A DNA stretch of 6,702 bases from Victivallales bacterium (GTDB taxonomy: Bacteria; Verrucomicrobiota; Lentisphaeria; Oligosphaerales; Oligosphaeraceae), in NCBI GenBank assembly GCA_017963875.1, contig JAGCTA010000432.1, forward strand, positions 1 through 6,702, written 5' to 3'. The translations under genes were made by a program, and so were the position numbers. Below are positions 1-5,144 of the stretch, one piece after another (within the stretch, counting starts at the first letter, position 1; each line of letters begins with the position of its first letter). The notes under the pieces are model-generated. The model was given only the letters and a program-made list of their open reading frames with translations. It did not search any database and was not told the origin of the DNA.

Positions 1-2
1 AT

Positions 3-1253
3 GACGAACAGGATGGCGAGTCGCTGCATTTCTGGCAGTTCATCAACGATACTGTCGCAGATTCCATCGCCTATTTCGCACGTGAGGCAAGAAAACTAAT
101 TCCTGACACGACGAAACTTGGTTGCTTTTTCGGATACATTCTGGAACTCGGTGTCCGCCGTCTCGTCGAAAGCGGTCATCTCGCCTACGAGAAGGTCTTT
201 TCGCTTCCTGAACTGGATTTCTACATCAGCCCTGGCGACTATAGTGACCGTGAAATGGGCGGCGGCAGCGGTGCCATGTCGCCGAACGGCACCATCCATC
301 TGAAAGGGAAGAACTATTTCTATGAAATTGACCATCGAACCAGTACGGGGAGCATGGTCATGAACAAGCATGTGACGCTTCCGTGGATGAAGCGATGGGC
401 CAATGAAAAGGAGGATATCACGGGCCTTCGCCGCGAATACTGCTTCGCACTTTTCCATGGCGCTTCATTATGGTGGTTTGACATGTGGGGAAAATTCTTT
501 GATTCACAGGCACTTGTGGATGAAATAGCCAATTTCAAGAAAATCAACGACCGCCTGGGGGACATTCAGAGGGAGCCCGAGGCGGAAGTCGCCGTGTTTG
601 TTGATCCTGACAGCACATATTATATCAACGACTATCCAAAGGAATCAATTGCGGGAGTCATTTATCGTGGGCTGTTGAACAAACTGAACCGACTGGGTGC
701 GCCTTATCGCGTCTATTCATTCAATGACATTCCCTCAATTGATGATTTGGAACGGCTGCGCCTTGTCATCCTTCCTGGACTTTTTGAAATGACACCTGCG
801 AAAATGGATATCCTGCGCCGCCAGTTGCTCAAAGACGGCAGGACGGTCGTCTGGACATACGCGGCCGCATTGTCCGACGGCGTTCATTCCACGCCTGACA
901 ACATGAAGGAACTGACTGGTGTCCCATACGGTACAAACGAGACTACGACTGTTCGGCAGGACGGATGGACAAGTGTGTTTGTTCCATCGACGGATGATCT
1001 TTCCCCTGCGTACCTGCGTACTCTTGCGGCCTCGGCGGGCGTGCATCTGTTTACGGATGAGGCGGAACTCGTCTGGTACGGTGGCGGCCTTTTGATGGTT
1101 CATGCGGTCAAGTCGGGTCGCAGAAGCATCCGACTCAAGAAACCCGCCGTTCCGCATGTCCTGCTTGGACGGCCAGTTGATGAGCGTCGGACGGATTGTA
1201 TTGAATATGATTTTGATGCTCCCGAGACGATATTGATTGAACTGGGGGAGTAA
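3..1253 (+). CDS. GH42-like glycoside hydrolase (beta-galactosidase-like), 5'-truncated
   Basis: The reading frame is open from the first codon in the window, so the N-terminus and the first part of the barrel lie upstream; 416 codons are visible. The methionine at 255 is internal: the 84 codons before it read as good protein (SLHFWQFINDTV, GYILELGVRRLVESGHLAYEK). Residues 1-180 look like the second half of a clan GH-A TIM barrel. YFYEIDHRT (about 105-113) places Glu108 where GH42-type enzymes carry the beta-7 nucleophile, and SLWWFDMWGKFFDS (about 155-168) looks like the beta-8 region. Residues 195-305 (VAVFVDPDS, LRLVILPGLFEMT, LLKDGRTVVWTYA) resemble the glutamine-amidotransferase-like trimerisation domain that follows the barrel in GH42. 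A short beta domain ends the protein. The likely role is hydrolysis of beta-galactosides or related glycans; the acid/base residue is not visible and the substrate is unknown. It ends 11 bases before uvrC and is probably co-transcribed with it. Confidence 0.75.
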   Translation, partial: DEQDGESLHFWQFINDTVADSIAYFAREARKLIPDTTKLGCFFGYILELGVRRLVESGHLAYEKVFSLPELDFYISPGDYSDREMGGGSGAMSPNGTIHLKGKNYFYEIDHRTSTGSMVMNKHVTLPWMKRWANEKEDITGLRREYCFALFHGASLWWFDMWGKFFDSQALVDEIANFKKINDRLGDIQREPEAEVAVFVDPDSTYYINDYPKESIAGVIYRGLLNKLNRLGAPYRVYSFNDIPSIDDLERLRLVILPGLFEMTPAKMDILRRQLLKDGRTVVWTYAAALSDGVHSTPDNMKELTGVPYGTNETTTVRQDGWTSVFVPSTDDLSPAYLRTLAASAGVHLFTDEAELVWYGGGLLMVHAVKSGRRSIRLKKPAVPHVLLGRPVDERRTDCIEYDFDAPETILIELGE

Positions 1254-1264
1254 GGTTAGGCGCA

Positions 1265-2755
1265 ATGACTGAGGATAATCAGAACCAGCCCGTGTTTCGT
1301 TCGCAGGATGTGCCTCGCGTGCCTGGCGTGTATGTCTATCGCAACAAAGCGGGCGAGGTCATCTATGTCGGCAAAGCGCGGAATCTCCGCAGTCGGATGA
1401 GTTCGTATTTTCGTGCATCCACCATGCGCCAGAGCGACCCGAGGCGTCGTGCGTTGATGCATTCCATCGCGTCATACGAGATTTTCCCAGTGGAAACGGA
1501 ACAGGAGGCGCTGCTTCTTGAAAGTCGGTTTATAAAGCAATACAGTCCGAGATACAATGTCGATTTGCGCGATGACAAAAGGTTTCTCCATATCTGTATT
1601 GACTTGACGGAACGATATCCACGATTGCAACTTGCACGTCTCAGAAAGGATGATGGAAAGATGTATTTCGGACCATTTCCGCAGGCGACGGCGCTTCGGG
1701 AGACATGCCGTTTCCTTGAAGTGCGTTTTGGCTTGCGCAATTGCAAGAACTGCAATCCGTCGCCCGAGGACAAGACACATTGCCTGGAACATATTGTCAG
1801 AGACTGTTCATGTCCATGCACAGGGGAGATTTCGCCAGAAGATTATCGAGCGCGTATTGATGAAGTCATCAACATCCTGAATGGCGATTGTGCAGCGATT
1901 GTCGCGGAACTAGATGAAAGGATGAAGGCGCAGGCAGCGGAAATGAAATACGAAGAGGCAGCAAGCACACGGGACATGATCGGCAACCTGAAGTCTGTTC
2001 TTGAGCCGACACGGCGTTTCATCAACGAGACCATCAGCGTCAGGCAACGGCTGTCGAATACGGTGGGCATGGAGGCGTTGAAACTGGAACTCCACATGGA
2101 CAAACTGCCCATGCACATCGAGTGCTTTGACATGTCCAATATTTCTGGGGTGCTTGCCGTCGGGAGTATGGTATGTTTCAAGAACGGACGCCCAGCAACG
2201 AGTGATTATCGTCGTTATAGGATAAGGAATCTTGCGGCAAATGACGACACGGCGTTCATGCGCGAGGTTTTGACGAGACGCTATGGTCGCGTCTTGAACG
2301 ACAATCTGCCGATTCCAGACCTGATCGTTTTGGATGGCGGAGCAGGGCAACTTCATATTGGAGTAGAGGTGCTAAATGCTCTGAATTTCCCAAAAGTCAC
2401 ATTGATAGGCCTGGCAAAGCAACATGAACTGATTGTTTTTCCAGATCCTGCGCAGGAACCGCTGGAATTGCCAAGAACACACGCAGGACTCAAGTTGCTT
2501 CAAAGCATTCGCGATGAAGCGCATCGGTTTGCCAATGGCTATCATCGTCTGCTGCGAAACAAGCGAATCGCGGATTCCATTCTTTCCGAAGTGCCAGGCA
2601 TCGGTGAAACACGCTGCCAACAGTTGCTGAAACAATTCGGCTCCGTGAAGAACATAGCCAAGATGACTGCGGAGGAACTGGCGAGAGAGGCGCAAGGTGT
2701 TGGGTTGGAGACTGCCGAGAAAATCATCGATTACCTGACCGCTCATCTCGGTTGA
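1265..2755 (+). CDS. uvrC: UvrABC excinuclease subunit C (UvrC), short form
   Basis: UvrC is the cytoplasmic nucleotide-excision-repair nuclease that cuts on both sides of a lesion marked by UvrA-UvrB. The 496 residues hold all recognised parts in order. The GIY-YIG nuclease occupies about 18-100 (G21-V-Y23, Y34-V-G36, K37, R39, and E86 in LLLESRFIKQYSPRYNV). A cysteine cluster has C160, C173, C181 and C185, matching the spacing of the reported UvrC iron-sulfur site, plus extra C163 and C183. The UVR (UvrB-binding) helix is at about 211-246. The RNase H-like nuclease follows, with D289 in ECFDMSN, D327/D328, D357 in LDGGAGQL and H420 in DEAHRFA. Helix-hairpin-helix repeats fill about 438-496. 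Only 43 residues separate UVR from D289, against roughly 160 in E. coli UvrC (610 aa), so about 115 residues of the middle region are absent while catalytic motifs remain. The start is the first ATG, with TAAGG at 1251-1255 as ribosome binding site, overlapping the stop of the preceding gene. Confidence 0.96.
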   Translation: MTEDNQNQPVFRSQDVPRVPGVYVYRNKAGEVIYVGKARNLRSRMSSYFRASTMRQSDPRRRALMHSIASYEIFPVETEQEALLLESRFIKQYSPRYNVDLRDDKRFLHICIDLTERYPRLQLARLRKDDGKMYFGPFPQATALRETCRFLEVRFGLRNCKNCNPSPEDKTHCLEHIVRDCSCPCTGEISPEDYRARIDEVINILNGDCAAIVAELDERMKAQAAEMKYEEAASTRDMIGNLKSVLEPTRRFINETISVRQRLSNTVGMEALKLELHMDKLPMHIECFDMSNISGVLAVGSMVCFKNGRPATSDYRRYRIRNLAANDDTAFMREVLTRRYGRVLNDNLPIPDLIVLDGGAGQLHIGVEVLNALNFPKVTLIGLAKQHELIVFPDPAQEPLELPRTHAGLKLLQSIRDEAHRFANGYHRLLRNKRIADSILSEVPGIGETRCQQLLKQFGSVKNIAKMTAEELAREAQGVGLETAEKIIDYLTAHLG

Positions 2756-2770
2756 ATATTTGTCGTTGAA

Positions 2771-2804
2771 GAAGAGACGGAATCAATGTTCTATCCGTTT
2801 TTTT
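2771..2804 (+). terminator. Probable weak rho-independent terminator of uvrC
   Basis: Sixteen bases after the uvrC stop, ACGGA (2777-2781) pairs with TCCGT (2794-2798) around a 12-base loop. It runs straight into seven T residues (2798-2804), and the purine-rich GAAGAG before the stem can pair with that T-run through A-T and G-U pairs. Position and orientation suit termination of the + strand pair. The GC-containing stem is only five base pairs, so efficiency is doubtful. The T-run also forms the left edge of the inverted repeat that follows. Confidence 0.5.
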
Positions 2805-2907
2805 AGGGAGTTATATACTTGAGTTCCTAGGCAGAATTTGTCTGGCAGACCACTTCTAGAAACTCTAGAAACTCTAGGAAAACCAAGTATATAATTTCCC
2901 CCAAAAA
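2800..2907. repeat. Imperfect inverted repeat (31/34-base arms) in the convergent gap
   Basis: The left arm, 2800-2830, and the right arm, 2874-2907, are imperfect reverse complements around a 43-base spacer. Perfect blocks include TTCCTAG/CTAGGAA next to the spacer and TTATATACTTG/CAAGTATATAA in the middle; the outer ends are TTTTTAGGG and CCCCCAAAAA. The spacer holds the palindrome GTCTGGCAGAC (2840-2850) and most of a 9-bp tandem repeat. The element is 108 bases long and lies between the 3' ends of uvrC and the secreted glycosidase. It may be a MITE-like or REP-like non-coding repeat or a 3'-end RNA hairpin for either transcript. No target-site duplication is evident. Confidence 0.7.
2855..2881. 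repeat. 9-bp tandem repeat, about three copies
   Basis: TCTAGAAAC occurs at 2855-2863 and 2864-2872, followed by the diverged copy TCTAGGAAA at 2873-2881. The third copy overlaps the right arm of the surrounding inverted repeat, so that arm's CTAGGAA may have arisen from the tandem array or the reverse. Confidence 0.75.
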
Positions 2908-2917
2908 TCATCGCTTG

Positions 2918-2945
2918 GCAGTCGAATGTCAGCAGTCAAATGTCG
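2918..2945. repeat. 14-bp tandem duplication beside a stop codon
   Basis: GCAGTCGAATGTCA (2918-2931) is followed immediately by GCAGTCAAATGTCG (2932-2945), 12 of 14 bases identical. The second copy ends two bases before the stop codon (2948-2950) of the - strand secreted glycosidase, so it lies in that gene's 3' untranslated region. No function is apparent; slippage duplication is the simplest explanation. Confidence 0.65.
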
Positions 2946-2947
2946 GC

Positions 2948-4927
2948 TTATTTCAGTTTGATGAAAACGGCCTGGAGAGGCTTGAGTGTTCCGCTGACAG
3001 CCTTCTGGTTGACGGTGATTGCCGCGTCGCTGATGGACGTTCCATCAAAGGTCATCGGCTTTGCCATTTCTAGTTCAAACGCGCCGTCCTTGTCCTTTGT
3101 CGTGTTGACGGCGAGAATCCATGTGACGCCGTCCAATTCGTAGGAGCGGAAGACGACAGTGATGTCATCCTTGGCGGCCTTGTTCGTGAATGCGACGGGA
3201 TTGCCTGCGGAGAGCAGCACGGGGAAGTGCGCGGAGATTTTGGCGGCGACGCGCTTCATGCCAGCGAAAGTCGGTTCGAAGGGGATTACGGGCAGGCCAG
3301 GAGCCTCCTGGTCGCGGGCACGCTGGTCGAAATAGGAGTAGTACATGAGGCCGTTGGCACCGCCAGCGATGGACATCCATGACATCGCCTCGATTTCCTG
3401 TTCCGTCGGCATGGGGCATCCAGAGGTCTTTTCGTCAGTATATCCGTATTTTTTCCAATATCGTCCCCAGCAGAACGCCTGAGGGACTTGCAGTATCATC
3501 TTGGAGCCAAGGACGGCGTCATCGTAAATCTTTGCCCATTTGTAGGCGTTGTTGATATTTCCTTCGGGAATGGGGTATGGATCGCTGCCATGGATATCTG
3601 ACGCAGGCATATATGCTGGCCAGTCTTTTGGAACATTGAGGACAGACCATGTCGGTCGAGAAGGGTCGTGCTCTTCGCAACCTTTGCGGAAATTGATGGC
3701 GTCCTGGAGGAATCTCACGGAAAGTTCGTCGTTGATGTACCATCCGATAATCGCGGGGTGGTATTTCAAGACATCGATGATTGCATAGCCAGCCGAGTGG
3801 ACGCGCCTGCAATTCTCTTCATTGCCGTCGCGGGAACTGACATGTCCCGTAGAGAAAAACATCATGAGGTTGTTTTCATACAGATAGTCAAGCGTTTCCT
3901 TGTCACGCGGCGGCTGATAGGGCATCAGGCAGTTGAAACTTGTGTTGATGTACGGTGCCAGTTCTTCCTTGGTCGCTTTCATGAAATACATGCCGAGCGG
4001 AAAGAACGGCTTGCCATCGACAAACATGCGGCGATGCTTGTCGATATAGACGCGGTAGTTGGGTTTTTCCGCCAGTTTTCTGAAGGGGTGTTCTTTAGTA
4101 TATGTTTTGCCGTTGGCGGGATTTGTGACGGTACAGACCATTGTATATAGTCCAGTGGCGAGTTTGTCCGAATCGAAGGTGAAGGTCAGGCGGTTGTTTT
4201 CATCAGATTTGACGGCGCGTTCCATGACCGTTTCCCCTTTCCGCTTGATAAACAGTTTTGTCATGCGAATGACATCCTTGTCGAAGGGCAGGTCTTCGCC
4301 GAATCCGCAGTAAACCGTCACAATGCCGCCAGCGGCTTCGTCGCGATAGCAGTTGGTTGTCGGCTGTGTGGTAAGCGCTTCGCCTTCGACTTCATGGATT
4401 TCGACGCTGTCGAACCAGACCTCTGCATCAGGAGTCCCTGGAGGGCTGACGAGGAGACCGAGAGTGACGCGCGTGGTGCTTTTTACGATGGGCGGGATAA
4501 TGGTTTTGTTGAAGATTTTCACCCATTCATTGTTCAATGAGAAAACAGTAGAACCGTAGCAGCCTCCGAGATACTTGTCCCCTTCATAGTATTCGAGGAA
4601 AATGGAGCCTCTGGCTTTTGAGGGATTTTTGTCATCCTTGTTGATGACTTTTGCGATGGCTGAGAATTCGTAGGTCTTACCCGTTGTGACTTTGATGTTA
4701 TTGCTGATGAACTTGTAGTTACCACGGATCGTGTTGCCGTAGTACATGGAGCGCTTGCCTTCGTAGGCGATCTTGTCTGTCGCCTGCCATGTGGGGCTCA
4801 TGTTTGTCCAGTATTTAGGATAGCCGTTTTCATCAAGTTCCTCGAATCCGCCATTTCGTAGGATGGGAGTCTCTTGCGCATTGAGGAAGATGGCACAGAA
4901 TGCAGCCAGGAAGAGTAGTTTTTTCAT
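2948..4927 (-). CDS. Secreted TIM-barrel glycoside hydrolase-like protein with N-terminal carbohydrate-binding-like domain
   Basis: This 659-residue protein starts with a classical signal peptide (MKKLLFLAAFCAIFLNA, likely cleavage before Q18); Phe before Cys11 argues against a lipoprotein. Residues about 21-180 begin with LRNGGFEELDENGYPKYW and end with AEVWFDSVEIHEV, the usual edges of a CBM4/9-type jelly roll. An immunoglobulin-like linker covers about 200-285. From about 295 a clan GH-A-like barrel follows: FPLGMYF (306-314), PAIIGWYINDE (391-401) with E401 as probable acid/base, SDIHGSDPYP (443-452), and GANGLMYYSYFD (523-534) as the last strand. The expected beta-7 strand, MILQVPQAF, has glutamine and no glutamate, so the nucleophile is not obvious. 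A small beta domain closes the protein. The likely role is binding and cleavage of a polysaccharide outside the cytoplasm; family and substrate are unassigned. AAAGGG (4936-4941), eight bases before the ATG, supports this start. The palindromic element at 4964-5128 lies just upstream. Confidence 0.8.
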   Translation of the reverse strand: MKKLLFLAAFCAIFLNAQETPILRNGGFEELDENGYPKYWTNMSPTWQATDKIAYEGKRSMYYGNTIRGNYKFISNNIKVTTGKTYEFSAIAKVINKDDKNPSKARGSIFLEYYEGDKYLGGCYGSTVFSLNNEWVKIFNKTIIPPIVKSTTRVTLGLLVSPPGTPDAEVWFDSVEIHEVEGEALTTQPTTNCYRDEAAGGIVTVYCGFGEDLPFDKDVIRMTKLFIKRKGETVMERAVKSDENNRLTFTFDSDKLATGLYTMVCTVTNPANGKTYTKEHPFRKLAEKPNYRVYIDKHRRMFVDGKPFFPLGMYFMKATKEELAPYINTSFNCLMPYQPPRDKETLDYLYENNLMMFFSTGHVSSRDGNEENCRRVHSAGYAIIDVLKYHPAIIGWYINDELSVRFLQDAINFRKGCEEHDPSRPTWSVLNVPKDWPAYMPASDIHGSDPYPIPEGNINNAYKWAKIYDDAVLGSKMILQVPQAFCWGRYWKKYGYTDEKTSGCPMPTEQEIEAMSWMSIAGGANGLMYYSYFDQRARDQEAPGLPVIPFEPTFAGMKRVAAKISAHFPVLLSAGNPVAFTNKAAKDDITVVFRSYELDGVTWILAVNTTKDKDGAFELEMAKPMTFDGTSISDAAITVNQKAVSGTLKPLQAVFIKLK

Positions 4928-4985
4928 TGGATTTGCCCTTTGTTTATTGTTGACATAATCGCTCTATTCCCCATGAGGGTAGGTT

Positions 4986-5002
4986 CGACCTCTTCGAGGT
5001 CG
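4986..5002. repeat. Perfect 7-bp hairpin, first of three
   Basis: CGACCTC (4986-4992) and GAGGTCG (4996-5002) are perfect complements around a TTC triloop (GAA on the - strand). A T-G wobble and an A-T pair can extend the stem by two. Confidence 0.85.
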
Positions 5003-5022
5003 GAATCCTTTTGGGGTATCTT

Positions 5023-5053
5023 CCCCCAGGTTTCGCTTCGCTCAACCTGGGGG
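5023..5053. repeat. Perfect 10-bp hairpin, central of three
   Basis: CCCCCAGGTT (5023-5032) pairs perfectly with AACCTGGGGG (5044-5053) around an 11-base loop, TCGCTTCGCTC. This is the strongest stem in the window. TGGGG at 5011-5015 could instead pair with CCCCA at 5024-5028, so an alternative hairpin competes for the left strand of this stem. Confidence 0.9.
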
Positions 5054-5064
5054 TACTGATATTT

Positions 5065-5079
5065 GACCCCTTCGGGGTC
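5065..5079. repeat. Perfect 6-bp hairpin, third of three
   Basis: GACCCC (5065-5070) and GGGGTC (5074-5079) flank a TTC triloop, the same loop as in the hairpin at 4986-5002. The shared GACC-C-TTC-G architecture suggests that the two are related in origin or under the same structural constraint. Confidence 0.85.
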
Positions 5080-5144
5080 TTCCACAGTCGTCTTGCCTTG
5101 TACAATTACCAACCCTCATAGGAAATAGAACCGACACAATATGC

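Larger units (their letters stand above)
4964..5128. repeat. 165-base palindromic element: closing stem with three internal hairpins
   Basis: The ends are inverted repeats: 4964-4984 and 5108-5128 match at 18 of 21 positions as reverse complements, sharing the core ACCCTCAT. The similarity continues loosely outward (TCG..CTATT against AATAGAACCGA). Inside are three separate perfect hairpins at 4986-5002, 5023-5053 and 5065-5079, so a transcript of either strand could fold into a multi-branch structure closed by a long stem. It fills most of the 217-base gap between two - strand genes and ends about 36 bases before the secreted glycosidase ATG, placing it in that gene's leader or in an intercistronic spacer. 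No T-run follows any hairpin on the - strand, so they are not standard intrinsic terminators. It looks like a REP/MITE-type dispersed repeat, but copies elsewhere cannot be seen from here. Confidence 0.8.

Noticed and set aside
255..257. ATG as the start of the GH42-like gene
   Set aside because: The same frame is open back to the first bases of the window, and the 84 preceding codons encode barrel-like sequence, so this Met is internal.
96..458. - strand reading frame opposite the GH42-like gene
   Set aside because: It is antisense to a convincing coding frame, has no domain resemblance and shows no ribosome binding site; likewise the antisense frame at 735-1265 and those inside uvrC.
2840..2850. 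GTCTGGCAGAC as an operator
   Set aside because: It is a perfect odd-centred palindrome but only 11 bases, lies between 3' ends of genes, and has no second copy at a promoter.
2800..2907. Bidirectional terminator for the convergent genes
   Set aside because: A terminator needs a T-run after the stem on the transcribed strand; here T-runs precede and A-runs follow on both strands. The separate hairpin at 2771-2804 fits + strand termination better.
4877..4927. Lipoprotein signal in the secreted glycosidase
   Set aside because: The residues before Cys11 are AAF, and Phe at -1 does not fit a lipobox; an ordinary signal peptidase site (LNA before Q18) is better.
4950..4955. TTGACA promoter -35 box on the + strand
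   Set aside because: No acceptable -10 box lies at the right spacing and no + strand gene lies downstream, so the match is likely chance.
4924..5112. A 62-codon - strand small protein gene
   Set aside because: It starts with TTG next to, not spaced from, a GAGGG stretch, and its sequence is almost entirely the palindromic element. It is kept only as a finding about the repeat.
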